Positions 19,896 to 33,190 are shown, counted from the stretch's first letter. The stretch: DNA of 64,000 nucleotides from Mixophyes australis (GCA_036250195.1 JAVHZZ010000005.1:184088448-184152447), one strand, 5' to 3'. Numbers and translations: made by a program. The notes: a model not told the origin generated them from the letters alone.

Positions 19896-21200
19896 CGGGT
19901 AATAACGTGGGGCCAGTGCTCAAAGTGGGAATTCAGAAGCACCGGTATGGAAATTAGATGGGAATGGCCTGGGACCTGGGGTCCGCTTTTAGCCCCCTGA
20001 AGTTTTAGGGATACCGAAAGTGTGAAATTATTTTTAGATGCTTTTAACACTGTATAGCATGATCTAAAACATATTAGTGATGCAACAGCTGTGTGTCACT
20101 CACCTCTCCTGTGTCCATTTATCTTTCTTCTGTGTCCTTTCACCTTTCATGTCTCCTTTTTTCCCCGATATCTCGTGTCCTTTCAATAATGCATAATGTC
20201 TACTCTGTTTCTTCACTTCTCCCTCTATCATCTATGTGTCTTTTCTCCTTTCCCTTTTGTTTCCTTTGCCTGACCACTGTCCCCGTGTGCCACTATCTTC
20301 ATCTCAGGTAACCCCTTCTCTACCCATTCATCTGATTTCCTCAGTCTCTTACTCACACCCTGCCCTTGGCTATACCAGTTCCAGCTCCTATTTTCATGGC
20401 GAACACATGCTAAAATGCATATGAGTTGCTGATTTAATTATATTTATTATGTGTCATCACAATGCTGGCATTTGCAATAAATATTACAAAAGTATAATGT
20501 TTAAAAAAATTGACTTACACACAGCTTTTGAGACCTTAAAAGGCAATCTCAATGGATCTCTTATTTTTCACTGCCTGTAGTGTATTTCTCACTGTGGTAG
20601 TGATCTAAACATGGTACTCCGCCCTCTGTCTTAGGGTTGTAGCCTCTGATTGGTTAAAACATACAGATTGACAGAGAACAAGCACCAATCAAAGTAATGT
20701 GGTGTGTGCGTTTTAACCAATGAGAGGATGCACATAAGAAATCAATGGACAACACTGAAATCATGAAGATTATTTCCCCTCTTCTAATTCATTCACTCTT
20801 CCAATTAGTCCGGGAGTATGTCAGTACCCTCAGTTCTGTGTCAATGCCACTACAGGGACCAGTCAGACTCTGCCCAAGGGACAGCCTCAGTGCAGCGTCC
20901 AGGAGGATAAGTCTTCTAGCTACAGATATATCGTGCAATCCTGCTCTATACAGATTATATATATTTATTTGGATTGTTGTGATCATTATGCCCAGTGTGT
21001 AGTGAGTACAGTTCTATATCTTGACTGTGCTCTGTCTGCACAGCGACCCTAAGCTCAGTAAAGCAGATACAGGCATGTAGCTTGCAATGAATTATTGCTG
21101 CACATCTATGCCCTTTCCGCAGCCTCCTGCACTGACAAGTTATAAAAGGTGGAGAAGATTTTGTCTGCAGATACATTAGCTACTAAATCCATCTCCTCCA
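19896..21200. other. Spacer with a CCAAT inverted repeat
   Basis: No gene recognised. A pair of inverted arms, TCTGATTGGTTAAAAC at 20646-20661 and GTTTTAACCAATGAGA at 20710-20725, brackets about 50 bases containing another CCAATCA. Three CCAAT-type boxes in 80 bp could be promoter-like or the ends of a small decayed element. Confidence 0.4.
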
Positions 21201-21204
21201 TTCC

Positions 21205-21537
21205 TCCTCTCATCCGCTCCCCCGCTCCTCCAGTCATCCGCTCCCCCTCTCCTCCTGTCATACGCTCCCCCTCTCCTCCTGTCATCCACTCCCCCTCTCC
21301 TCATGTCATTCGCTCCCCCTCTTCTCTTGCCATCTGCTCCCCCTCTTCTCACTCCCTCACTCCTTTTGTCTTTCGCCCCCCTTCTCCTCCTGTCATCCTC
21401 TCCCACTCTCCTCCTGTCATCCGCTCCCCCTCTCCTCCTGTCATCCGCTCCCCCTCTCCTCCTGTCATCCACTCCCCCTCTCCTCATGTCATTCGCTCCC
21501 CCTCTTCTCTTGCCATCTGCTCCCCCTCTTCTCAAAA
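21205..21537. repeat. 24-bp minisatellite with 183-bp higher-order repeat
   Basis: The unit resembles GTCATCCGCTCCCCCTCTCC plus TCCT (copies at 21440 and 21464). A multi-unit block ending TCATGTCATTCGCTCCCC, CTTGCCATCTGCTCC recurs 183 bp apart (21301 and 21484). The 175-codon frame across it (IRSPSPPV-type repeats) is a by-product of the 24-bp period; the opposite strand is open too. Confidence 0.93.
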
Positions 21538-21540
21538 CAT

Positions 21541-22851
21541 TGTGTGCTCCCCAAATACAGATTCCGAGGTGACAGGAGGAAGGTGTGTGGACTGCAATAA
21601 GGAGTTATGTTACTTGCTCTTATTCACTGCATTCCTTGTTGGCTTTGGGCACAGAACAAAGACAATAGGTAGGTGATCACTGCAGAACTACAACCCCCTG
21701 CTCAGTGCAGTGAATAAATTAACTGACATCACTGAGGGGCAGGAAGTTTAAACGGGCTCTGTTACAGCCACCTCTGACACCGCACGGACCCATTAAACTT
21801 TAAAAGGAGAGCTGTGCCAGGGCTAAAATTTCTAGTGTGTGTCCCGGCAGACCAAAACACCAGACATCTTCCCAGTATCCAGCAAATATGGCCAATTTCT
21901 TCTGCTAACAGAAGGAAAATTCTTAGTGAGAGAGAGTTCAGCCATATCTGTACTCTCAAGTGAAGCCACTCTAAGTACACCCAGCACACACCTCTATTTG
22001 ACATGTGCAACATTATGAAAATTCTATAAAATCTTTAAAATGGGGCATATTTTTCCAAATTGTAAAAAACTGTAACTTTGTCAAACTTGTGAACCCTCAA
22101 AGGCACTCCTCAGTCCTAATAGCTTTCTAACAAAACATACCCCAAGTCTTAAAACCTCCTGTACACTGAGTTACGCTCTCCCAAAAAAACTGAACAACTG
22201 TGACTTTTTTTTCAAAACAGGACGTGGAAAAAAGCAGCGAGATTTTCAGCTTTAGATTATTCCTAATTTGTCATTTTTAATTTTTTGTTTCTGAAATTTG
22301 GCATGTGGCACCAATGGACAGTTCTCCATTCACATACCAAATTTCAGCTTAATAGCTTTAATACTTTTTGAAATGTATCTCCTCAAACACCATGCCCCCC
22401 TCTCATAAAGTTAACATTGCGGAATGCCGTTTATTAGATGCAACCTTAATAGTCGTGCCCTTATAATACATTAAATTTATTTGCCATTTCACGCCCTCAC
22501 TTTGCCATTTTGTATACATTCTGCTTTCTATAGCAGGTTACTATCCTGCTAAGGGTTAATAAACTTCATGGATTAGTGTCAAAAGCAAACATAAACCTTA
22601 CTTTCTTAGCCATCTGCAGGTTTGTTAAAAAAAAAAAGATTAAAAATGATGGGACACGATACCGATAACAGTAGGACATCGCTAATAACTTGAGCCTGGT
22701 CTGAATATGTTCTGTTTATAAGCACTCTTTGTCTTCTATACTTAAACTAGCAGTTCTCTATCCATTTACATACTTTTTCTTCTAGACACAGTAATCTTAT
22801 CTTATATACCCGACTGTTATGTGAAACAGAATTAATCGCGTCATGGAGACC
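21541..22851. other. Spacer, no gene seen
   Basis: A short inverted CACTGCA...TGCAGTG pair occurs near 21678-21712. The remainder is AT-rich with no convincing coding frame or element ends. Confidence 0.5.
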
Positions 22852-22970
22852 CATCCTGCCAACTTCACTTGGAAGTGGGCAGTATGCGGGACAATGACCT
22901 GCTCTCTTGGGAGTTTGTCAAACCTACCCGTAATTTGGGAGTTTCCTGGACATTACAGGGGAGTGATGTT
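22852..22970. mobile_element. Diverged fragment of the CATACTTGCC MITE family
   Basis: CCAACTTCACTTGGAAGTGGGCAG and GGGAGTTTCCTGGACAT match the internal blocks CCCACTTCACTAGGAAGTGG and GGGAGTCTCCCGGACAT of the element at 32873-33182. The ends are missing or too decayed to place. Confidence 0.55.
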
Positions 22971-25900
22971 TTCAATACAGATGAAAGAGACATATTTAAA
23001 AGTTGTCTCCTTATCTTCTGTATTTATTATATTAATAGTTCACATACTAGTAAAACGGATCTAACATTGCTGTGGGTCAAGGGAGACACTGATCATGCCC
23101 TTCCTGCACCTTATAACTTGAAGAACAAAAACAAATACAATTATTTGTTAAATAATACTGTTAATAAATAATTGAAATGTAAAAAAAATGTTTCTGACAC
23201 CCATCCATCTCCTTTACTAGCCCATCGAGACTGTGTCAATTCATTGTGCGTGACACAGGCATATTTTTAGATGGGTGTAACACACTGTCAGGATGAGAGC
23301 ATAAATCTGATATGATGAAATATGATGAAATATAATATTGAATGTCAGGGCACAAATAAAACATTGCATTGATACCTAAATGAACCTGATTTTCAACTCA
23401 GATAAATATTTGACTAAATGTTTTTAAAAAGGAAACAATTAGCCCAATATGAGGTTATTAGGTTGAGGAGACCTGCTTAAGATATGCAGATCACAGATAT
23501 CCATTGTTTTGATCATGTAGTCCACTTCCTAATTGACTTCCTTTTAATTAATTGCAAGCACTACAAACCACTGAATGTAAATGACAGAGCCATATGCCTA
23601 GGTGAGATCCTTTTAGACAAAGATAGCTCTTGAAGCCTGTCTATACAGGTATATAGAAATATGGGCTTCAAAGGAAAATGTCTTCATAGTTCATATTTTG
23701 GGAAATTTGGGTGCCACTCCATACCAAGGATCAGAAATCACACCAGGGATGTGAATGACAGGTACTGATGGTATCCGGGAACAGCTATAATCACATATCT
23801 TTGGAAAAGGTATGTCACATTGTCATAATTCCATCATGTTTGGTATTTAAATGTGCGGGAGATTATGATCGTTTTATTGAAGGGGGCGTTCTGTCTCTGG
23901 GATAAATCTGTGAACAATTACCCAAAGGTCAAAACTTTGGGAATATTTGTGAAAAAAACTATAGTGACACCCAGGAGACATCATTGTCCCCCTATTAGCA
24001 TTAACACATCCCTGTGAAGAACATCCCATTTAATTTTGCATGAAAAATATGTATTGTGAAGGGGAAAGTTGTCAGCTTCTTGAGGATCAATCTAATTGAA
24101 GGACTGTCCATCTTTTATGCCTGTTCCAGGCATACAGATTATATTATATGTAAGTGATGCTCTGTATCTTTGTTTTTATAACTATTTGCAATTTTTTACT
24201 TGTATGTCAAATCTTTATCTACCTGTGTTTTTTCAATTCCCTGTAAGCATTATACTTTTTGTATATTAAATCTAACAATTAAATAGTTCTGTCCTTATTG
24301 TTCTAAAACAAGTTCATTGCCTGTTTAGAAGAGATAGATTACTTGGCTGGATTAACTCTTTAGAAACCAGTGTGTGAAGGGTTAACTGTTTAGCTACCAG
24401 AGCATAGAGTGTGCGCAATTGGGTGATTATGTCATAGGTTTGCTATGGGTCTTTTACATAGCTGGTGGCAGTTGCTGAGAGGTGTGAAGCCTGCGTTTGT
24501 GTTGGGAAGGGACCAGCAAAATCTGTTGCACTAGAGGAACAGGTGAGTGTGAAATATGGGCTGGAATCCTGTGTGTTCTTTTTCAGTAAGCTTCCAAGTC
24601 ACAAGTGTGCAGAGGGCAGTTTGTTACCGATAAAGGGGTTTAGGAGCGGTTTCCTGACAAAATAGAGGTGATATATTGTATGACTGTTGGAATATATGAT
24701 AAGATATCTAATCAGGGAGTAGCTAGAGGGGCCTATCCCTGACACACTAATGCAGTAATGTATAAATGTTATACCACAATGTATAAGATGTACTGTATAC
24801 CACAAATATACACAAATATCTCTACCTATCCCCACTCAAATGTTAACTCCTAATTAAATCTCATGTATTACCCTAAGTTTTTTTGTTTTGTTTTTTAAAA
24901 ACCATACAGTACTCATTGCTATTTCTGAGCTTGGGCAAACTAGCTGAAATAAATTGTGAGGTAAATTTCTATGGCTGCACCAATTATATAAAAGTGATTT
25001 TTGCCTATTTTGACCTAGATAATGTATATAAAATAAACATATACAGTGTCGAATCTATATCAGATTGTTCACCTGTAAGTGTCAGTCTATCAGTTATGAG
25101 CTCATCAGCTGGAGAGAATTAAATACGCTGCATGGTTTGAGTGTACAATAAACTCTGCTTTATTAGTTACAAGTCCCTATCTATATACCAAAGTCACGTA
25201 TTACAGAAAACTACGCCCCAAAAGCTTTTAACCACTCATGCTCCCTTCACAAAGATGTTAATATATTCTCTCACTATCACACAGGAAAACTCCCCAGGGG
25301 GGCTGGCTTATCTCCTGTCTGCTATGTCCAAGGTTATAAGCATATTCTTGCAAATAATGAATTACTCCTACGAAACAGGTGCATCTAATTTGTATTTAAG
25401 CTATAACAGAACAAAATGGCTATAAGGCAACAAGATGGCGTCAGCTTAGCAAAATCACATTTCTCATACAGTATTTGCTCGAACTTGATATAAAAAGAAA
25501 GCCCTGTCTGTAATGATAAAAACAATATTAAAAAGTTGGGTAGACTAGGAAAAAATTTATTCTAATTTAAACTGAAACATTCCAAAAAGTGAAATGTAGT
25601 CTAATCCGGAAGTGACAGAAATCCTCTTAAAATCAAGAACTTCAGAAATATTTGTTTTTTTAAAGACATTTTGGTGTTTTCATAAAATGTTAAATTAACA
25701 TTTATCCTACAAAAGTAGTGTTAATAGACACACAGAGCCAGTTCACAACACAGGGCATTCTGGCTATATACTACTAATACATGGAGGCACCACTTACAGG
25801 CAAGAGAAGAACAAAATACTTTTTAAAGGGCTTCACAAGACCCTTAAAGCCTTGAAAATACACATTATGAGATCATATAACAAGAATGCCAGGGTCATTC

Positions 25901-26398
25901 TGTTCAAATAGCAATTTAACCCATGGTTGGCTTGTGAAGCTGGTGAGAAGATATCACTCCCCAATCATGTACTAAATTTCTACATTGACTGTGTTGATGA
26001 TCAGCACATGCTTTGTGACATCACACTCACTGGGAGGAGAACAAAAGGAGAAATTACTCAAAAGGACTGCGTGTGACTCCACAGAGGCACATGTGACTGC
26101 TAGCTTTGTATTTTTTAGTGCAATGTGCAGTTTAAAAAAAATTGCAAATACATTGGATATCAGGTTTCTGAATCTGTATGTTACATAAAAAGGAAATCCG
26201 TATTCCATGTGTTTTTCATTGTGTGTTTCAAGTTTGAATTTGAAAAATGCTGAATTAGTATGTATAATTGATCTTTTACATAACCATACATTAAAAACAC
26301 AAAAAAAACAAAACATAATTTCTTTGTGGCTTTAGATTACATTTTTTATCAGCTATAATTATTATAATAATAGACTTTTGAAGGATGGGAGGTTGTTA
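22971..26398. other. Spacer, no gene seen
   Basis: Long AT-rich stretch with only short chance frames. About 23440-23640 is repeat-free with homeodomain-like cores (CTAATTGAC, TTTTAATTAATTGC) and could be a minor conserved non-coding block. About 24950-25440 reads like a decayed retroelement end but has no definable boundaries. Confidence 0.4.
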
Positions 26399-26420
26399 CT
26401 CTTTATTTAATTAATGGTTG

Positions 26421-26434
26421 CCAGAAGAGGGCAG
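26421..26434 (+). promoter_or_regulatory. CTCF-like motif
   Basis: CCAGAAGAGGGCAG differs by one base from the common CTCF core CCASYAGRGGGCAS. It is a single motif match in non-repeat sequence; occupancy cannot be judged from sequence alone. Confidence 0.3.
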
Positions 26435-26998
26435 GCATGCAGCACAAAGCTGTCAGCTGTTACAATAATATAACAATACTGTATAGTTACCAATGAGGTA
26501 AATTTCCGTGTAGCCTGCAGCTTGCTGGAATCAGTACAGATCCTTCCTCTATCGTCTCGATTTGTGCAGTACCATTTACACTTTCTACAATGGTGCATGC
26601 AGTTTTTTTTATATACTTCTCTGTATAACAGGTATGATTGTTACTATCTAATTGTATGGTTCATAGATCATAACACTTGTACATTCTGCAAAATAGTAAT
26701 ACTGTGCACTGACATTTCTGGTTGTCATGTCACAATGAATCTGATAACTTCTAAAGCTATATTTTTTAAAAAATATTTATAAACTTTAATTTGCTCCATG
26801 CAATCTCTCATAAAAGAATCTAAGGCTGGGTGGAAAGGGGTTAATTCACACATGCGATATTGTTTTTCTGGCCATCTAATATAACATTTTATTACCTTTG
26901 GTTATTCAAGATGTGCAGTTTATCAAGTATATTGTAGCATATTGATGTACCGCTCAAATCGACGGATAAACAATGGCATAGGTCCACTTCTGTTTGAT

Positions 26999-27160
26999 CA
27001 AGTTACTATTTTATTTATATAGCGCTTTTTTCTCATTAGAAGTCAAAGCACTTTATACTGATGCAGTGGGTGCATTCAGGGGCTATTCTATGTAATCATT
27101 CACATCAGTTCCTGCCCCCATTGAAGCTTACAGTCTAAAATTTCTAACACAATGCACGTC
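26999..27160 (-). mobile_element. SINE/LINE 3' tail fragment
   Basis: Reads in reverse as the shared tail: TATTTATATAGCGC, then CACATCAGTTCCTGCCCCCA and AAGCTTACAGTCTAAAATTT, matching the tails at 4679-5012 and 27288-27940. Confidence 0.75.
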
Positions 27161-27287
27161 CATTGTTGCAGTCATGCCAACAATACCAGTATGTTTTTAT
27201 ATGGACTTGGGAAATGATTTTACCAGCACGAGAGTCCTGATCTTTGTGTGACATTGTAATGTTTTTTTCCTGAAAAATAGACAATTT

Positions 27288-27940
27288 GTCATATCATCAT
27301 CATTATCATCATCAACAACAACTATTTATATAGCACCACTAATTCCCCAGTGCTGTACAGAGAACTCACATTAGTTCCTGCCCCATTAGTGCTTACAGTC
27401 AAAATTCTCTAGCATACACACTCAGAGAGAGAAGAGAGACTATGGTCAATTTTGATAGCCAATCAGCCTATGTAACCCGGTGGTAGTCACTACACCGACT
27501 ACCACAACCCCGATAACAAATAGCCCGACTTGATAACAGCGAAAATGTGCTTGCTTACAGACATTTAATGGCGACTGCTTGAAAAACAGACTTCAAAGGA
27601 TTGCGACGAATGAACATCCTGGGATGTCCATTTGTCGCAATCCTTTGAAGACTGTTATTCAAGCAGTCACCATTAAATGTCTGACCTTACTCACAGCTAC
27701 GCTGTTATCAAGTCGTGCTATTTGTGCACGGAGCTGTGGTAGTTGGTGAAAGGTACCCAACGCAATTAATCTAGTATGTTTTTGGAGTGTGGGAGGAAAC
27801 CGGAGCACCTGGAGGAAACCCACACAAACACAGGGAGAACATACAAACTCCACTCAGATAAGGCCATTGTCGGGAATTGAACTTATGAACTGAGCGCTGT
27901 GAGGCAGAAGTGCTAACCACTAAGCCAGTGTGATGCCCAG
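27288..27940 (-). mobile_element. tRNA-headed SINE, interrupted by a fold-back element
   Basis: Reverse copy of the SINE at 4679-5012. The tail is at the left (CATCATCATTATCATC, TATTTATATAGCACCACTAA) and the tRNA-like head at the right (GTGCTAACCACTAAGCCAGTG at about 27910). The SINE is split after AATCAGCCTA (27470) and resumes at CTAGTATGTTTTTGGAG (27771). Confidence 0.88.
27472..27762. mobile_element. Fold-back (palindromic) MITE inside the SINE
   Basis: Two arms of about 125 bases are inverted copies: CGACTACCACA...GACTTGATAACAGCG...AAAGGATTGCGACGAATG on the left, and the reverse complement on the right ending TGTGGTAGTTGG. The centre is near 27617. The exact insertion ends and target duplication are unclear, but the SINE is cleanly interrupted. 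No coding capacity. Confidence 0.85.
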
Positions 27941-30900
27941 TTGGCACAGATGTTTCCATTACAGATTTGCAGCCATAAATAAAATAGATTGGATCAATCC
28001 TTACTAGAGACATCTCTAAAGTTTAATTAATATATCACTCTGCTTCTGGAATTACTAAATGTTTTTCAAACATTACCCCTTATTTTTATAAGTCTGTGTA
28101 TGGTTTGTCACCTATGCTACATGAAAGGCTTGGAACAGATTTGCATTCATTCACATTCTGCACATTACGTAACATGCCTGCTATACATAAAAAATACAGG
28201 ATTATCAATTATTTCCTCCATTAGAAGGGTTTTATGAGCATGTTTCCTAACTATTAAAGTACCTGCCGGCAAAGCTGTTGATTTATGTCTATGTCCGTAT
28301 AAATGTTGGTGTTGTGCAGCCAGTCTTTTAAGTTCTGAGTAATTCCTGCTAAATTGCACAATTTCATGTTTGGGAAATTACTTTCCTTATTATGGCAGAA
28401 TTGTTGCAACATTACCACATTCATTCTGCAATGTTTTTTTATGCAATGTGAACTGTCTAAATGGTTTATTAATATGGTTTAAGTTTATATGGGGTTTAGG
28501 TTTATGTGGGGTGAATATAGGATGTTGAATATCTTTAGAAATGCAAGCATTATTAACAAATATGCCCTGCCCATAAATGTTATGGTATTAAGTTCTCATT
28601 TGATTTATGTGAATTTGGATGAATTCATTAATTTGGTCACAATAATCCAGGTAAAGGTTGGTGAGGCTTCTGTGAATTGTAGCTCCGACATATTTCAGCT
28701 TTTGTTCCTGGCTGTAAATATACTGCTTCTGATTCATCTAAATTTGTAATCATTAAGTAAGACTACATTTAATGTACAGTGCTGTAGTGTAGTATATAGC
28801 ACCGCCAATTATGTGTGTAGTATTTGTCCGAGTGCACTATATTGTATGTGAAATATAAGGGAGGAGATCATCCTCAAAGGCCACAACCTTCTTATATACG
28901 AATACCTTTAAAACAAATTCTACATTTTCATTATTTCTCTAATGGCTATAGAGTCAAACTGAGCAACAGTGGGTAAAGACACTGCCTTGTGCCTCTACCC
29001 TACATCACGAGGGGTGCAATGGTTGCTTATTACTAGCGTTATAAAGCAGTTAATACGAATAATTTGAATGTTTGTGTAAAAGAGATGCTTAAATAATCTG
29101 CCCCACAATATATAAAAAAGTCCAGTAAACTTTGTCAAACACCTTTGAATCATAGCTCACCAACGCATTCCGCCAGAGAGCGGAACAAGGAGGCTCTCAC
29201 CACAAAATATGAGTTTATCAATTAGTCAGAATGTTAAATAATTTTTTAAAATCCGTGCCGTATATAAGTAGTATTCATACAACATCTGTAAATTCTAGAC
29301 TGATGGTTCCTTAGGAGAGATCCTGTATGGCTCCTTTATATTGTTTGCATTCTGGTCAGGTTTGCTTATAATTGGTCGGTTTTGTTCTCAAAACAAAATA
29401 ATTTATTTTAATACTATCAAACTTCATTTGAACTGTGTCTGTAGAAAAGGTATCAAACAAGTGTCCAGTTTAAGGTTGTTTTCAGCTGAGTAGATGTTTT
29501 ATCTATGTTACTTTCTGAATTTCCTCATCAATTATCAGTTCTTGCCTCCAATTATCAATACTATTCAGGTCGGCGGCATCTTTATCGTCATCGCCGTTTA
29601 CCAGTTCACCACAGCTTTAGATTAAATAGGGTAGCAACTCATTTCATTTTCCCCTTCATTATTCTACTACATGACACTTAACAACTGCCTTTTCAAACAA
29701 AAATGGGTGATTGGTCAATGCCACAACCCTTATAAAAGCATTTCTTGTACAATATGATCTGTTTGCACAGTATTCCTTAGAAACATTCAATGTATTGGTA
29801 GGTAAGCAAGGATTTCTATATAGTGAGGTCAAGCAAATGATGAAAATGTAGTATCTGCCCCAACCGCAATGCAACAATGATATTTGAGTCATTATCAGAT
29901 CTCCAATGTCCAATCTTTAGTTGTCTTGAGGACAGCTATTGCTCAATTTCACTATTAATCCAAGCAAGATTTTATTTAGTTGCATGTGATTTTTAGCCCA
30001 AACTGAGGAAACATAAGGTGGCAGGGCAATGCTTTTTTAATTCTTTTTTTGTAAAAGCCAATGGTCATTAGAATAATGTTAATGAAGATGATGATGGTGG
30101 TGATGATGGTGAAGAACATGTGGCTTGATCTTATTTTGCACTCTAGAATAAACTAGGGGCTTATGTACAGTTGGACTCTAGCTGTATTTTTACTTCCATG
30201 CATGCCCACAAAGTACTAGTTACTAGCTACAATTGAAGAGGCGGAATGGGGTAGGAAGGGGGTGAGTAAGGGCATGTTACAGCAAATGCAACTTATGTAG
30301 ACTAAGACTCAGACACATATACTCCTGTCAGGAGACAGGAAACTTGTAAGTGCTCAATCACTGGTGTAAGTTATGAACTGATAGTGATGACCATCAGCTT
30401 AACTACATCCAGCTTAATAAACCTTTCTGCATTTTAGATGGAAATTGCATCCAACTCTACATAAAGCTCCTGGTGAGCAATGAAAGACATATATTGATCC
30501 TCATCATATCCATTACAGAGTGATTGCTTTATTTTGGTAACAATATGAGCACATAAAGTGAGTACAGCTTTAGTTAAAAAATAATAGTGATTAGGTACTT
30601 CCCATCTCAGTTTTGCAAAAGCCACCAGTTCCCAAAATGACGCAAATTTCATAAATTTCATGTTTGAGTAAAGTACTCTAAGATGTGATCTGTTGTACTT
30701 CTTTCTTCTGTTAATAATACTTCCAGCAGCAATAGGTAGATCTTATGCTATTAGTTGCCTTGGGACATGTAAGTGTATACCTGATCTAACAATGGCCATC
30801 ATATGGACCCTGAGGGTCTTTGGAATATATCAATTATTTATTTATGCTTTCAATGATCTGTATATGCCCCATTTGATGTTTTGTATTCCACTTGATTTAC

Positions 30901-31856
30901 ATATTTACACCATAAATAATACAATTATATGATCATATTAACACTGCGCAATTCAAATAGCGCTGGATCTACCCTATTCTTTCTACATTTCTGAGGTCTG
31001 GACTCCCTTCTAGCAGCAACGATATCACATTAATCCTAGTCTAATCTTAATCTAGCCCTAGTTTAAGCAATCTGTGCACCAGATCTTTCCTACTTCTATT
31101 GTATATGCTTCTGTATCACGGGCTGTATCTGTTCCCAATTGTGAAAACCTGCTCTTACTGTACTTGGCTTACATTAGAAAATCCCTTCCCTCCCCCATCC
31201 CACTCTCTAGATGCAAGCATGTGATAAGAATCACGGAATTCTGCATAAGCACATATGCATGTGTCAATTTTCTGGGCATTGCGCAGAGCAATTTTATGGA
31301 CGATATAGTACACAAACTGGTCACTCTGCATCAGCCACAATATGTACAAAGTTTAACTTCTGTATCCTCAGAGTTTTTGTAACATTTTGGCTATTACTTT
31401 GTAGGCTTACACCCCAAAATTGGAGAGTGAAATTGTAGTACAACAGAAGAAACAGTTCTGAAAATAAATCAAATTGTGTTAATCAGCATCATACCAATCC
31501 TACTGTAGTATGAAGCTGATGGTTTTGCTTACTGGATATATTAGCAAAACTATCCCAATGCCTATCCCTGAGTTAGTGGAGTGTGGATATTACTGGTGAT
31601 GTACATTGTAGAGAACAGAACAGGTTGATGCAAATTAATTCTATATAATGAAGTGTTATTAAAAAAAGATGTTATTCTAAGACCAGCATGTATGAAATAT
31701 GTACCCCATATGTATTTTGTTGGGTATTAAATATACTATGATCTGGCTTTATTAAAATAATCCTTCTACAGAAGTAATTAACTGTCTGTCACAAAAAGTC
31801 AGCTGTGATGGCTTCTGAAGTTCAGGAGCCTACAGTTGCTTAGATAATTAAGAAGA
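27941..31856. other. Long AT-rich spacer, no gene seen
   Basis: About 3.9 kb without recognisable elements or coding frames. Minor low-complexity runs occur, for example GATGATGGTGGTGATGATGG near 30088. Short open frames on both strands have no family features. Confidence 0.5.
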
Positions 31857-31920
31857 TATTATCATCATCATTTATTTATTTAAATAGCGCCAACATATTC
31901 TGTAGTGCTTAATATAAGAA
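31857..31920 (-). mobile_element. SINE/LINE tail fragment
   Basis: ATCATCATCATTTATTTATT followed by AAATAGCGCCAACATATTC matches the reverse of the shared SINE/LINE 3' tail. Only about 60 bases are recognisable. Confidence 0.6.
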
Positions 31921-32191
31921 GTTTGGTAAAAGGTTATTGCCCACAGATGTTTGCTAGATTGGCAGTTCGTCTAAAACAATGAAAACAGAAGAAGGGTTAA
32001 CCCTTTGCTTATCTCGATGAGCAGGGATGTCATGCAGGTGCCCTGGTGCATACCTACAGTTATGAGATCAGGTCAGTGCAAGGATACCTTTCCAGATTAT
32101 TGAGTCTTCTGACCCGTATCCAGCGTACCTGTTGTTCCTGTATTGACTGCCTGCCTCCACTGTTTGCTGTCTGTCATACAGGTCATTCTAT

Positions 32192-32641
32192 CAGGGCCAT
32201 CTTATCAACATTTTGGGCCCCCGAGTAAAGCAGTGCACCGGGGCCCCTATATATACATATGTATATAAAGAAAAAAATATTATATATATGTGCCCTGCAG
32301 CCCAGGGGGGCCCGTCGGAGGCAGCAAAAAAAAAAAAACCTAAAGAAAATACTTACCTTTCGGTCAGCTGGCGATCCGGCTCCCTCCCTAGTCTCCTCCA
32401 CCGTCGCGGTCGGCAATGGATGTCGGGCGGGGTCGTGATGACATTACGCCCGACATGCACTGCGAGCGCGACGGAGGAGGAGACCAGGGAGGGAGCCAGA
32501 TCGCCAGCTGACCGCAAGGTAAGTATTTTCTTCTTTTTCTTCAGGTTTTTGTTGGTTTTTTTTGCTGCCTCCGACGGGCTCCCCTGGGCTGCAGGGCCCC
32601 CGGGCACCTGCCCATAGTGCCCAATGGGAAAGATGGCCCTG
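32192..32641 (-). mobile_element. hAT-like MITE (CAGGGCCATCTT family), copy 2
   Basis: Starts CAGGGCCATCTT and ends AAGATGGCCCTG, flanked by CATTCTAT (32184-32191) and CTTTCTAT (32642-32649), 7 of 8 identical. Compared with 3587-3868 the inner ends are swapped, so it is inverted. The centre contains a longer inverted repeat (CCCTGCAGCCCAGGGG...GTCGGAGGCAGCA against TGCTGCCTCCGACGGG...) and a donor-like AAGGTAAGTA at about 32517. Confidence 0.88.
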
Positions 32642-32872
32642 CTTTCTATCCATTCTGAACACTGCTTGCCTTTTAACTCTTTTTATTTGTTTTCCTGGTT
32701 TCCACTGATCTGTGCATTTTTGATTTTGTGTGCACTCTAGCTGTATGACCTATGGTGAATCCTCAGTGCTGCATGAACTATTGCTACTCGTTTCTGATTC
32801 AGAATGGATGTTTAATCTGTTCCAGTGTGTTACCTGATCACCTTTTGCTTGCATTCATACCAATATGTAAAG

Positions 32873-33182
32873 CATACTTACCAACTTTACAATGTTGGTA
32901 TCCGGGAGCGGGGGAGGTGGGCGTCATGAGGGGCGGGCCTCCAAAATCTGTGTCATTTTGGACCCGCCCCCATGACGTCATGACGCAAAATGCGTCATTT
33001 GACAGCGGGGGGCTGGGCCAAACGCCGCGATTCACCAGGAATCGCGGCGTTTGTGACCTAATTCTGCCCACTTCACTAGGAAGTGGGCAGATCCGGGATT
33101 TTGCCACACTCGCCCGGGAGTCCGGGAGACTCTCTCAAAATGCGGGAGTCTCCCGGACATACCGGGAGAGTTGGCAAGTATG
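32873..33182. mobile_element. hAT-like MITE (CATACTTGCC family), copy A
   Basis: Ends CATACTTACCAAC and GTTGGCAAGTATG. A perfect 8-bp duplication ATGTAAAG lies at 32865-32872 and 33183-33190. The GC-rich interior has several nested inverted repeats (AACGCCGCGATTC / GAATCGCGGCGTT, CTGCCCACTTC / GAAGTGGGCAG, CGGGAGTC pairs). 310 bp, no coding capacity. Confidence 0.93.
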
Positions 33183-33190
33183 ATGTAAAG

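Noticed and set aside
21149..21676. Serine/proline-rich 175-codon protein (IRSPSPPV repeats)
   Set aside because: Follows the 24-bp minisatellite; the opposite strand is also open and there is no coding context.
24330..25440. Possible decayed LTRs
   Set aside because: Some LTR-like texture (donor-like CAGGTGAGTG, AATAAACTC) but no terminal TG/CA pair with a matching duplication could be found.
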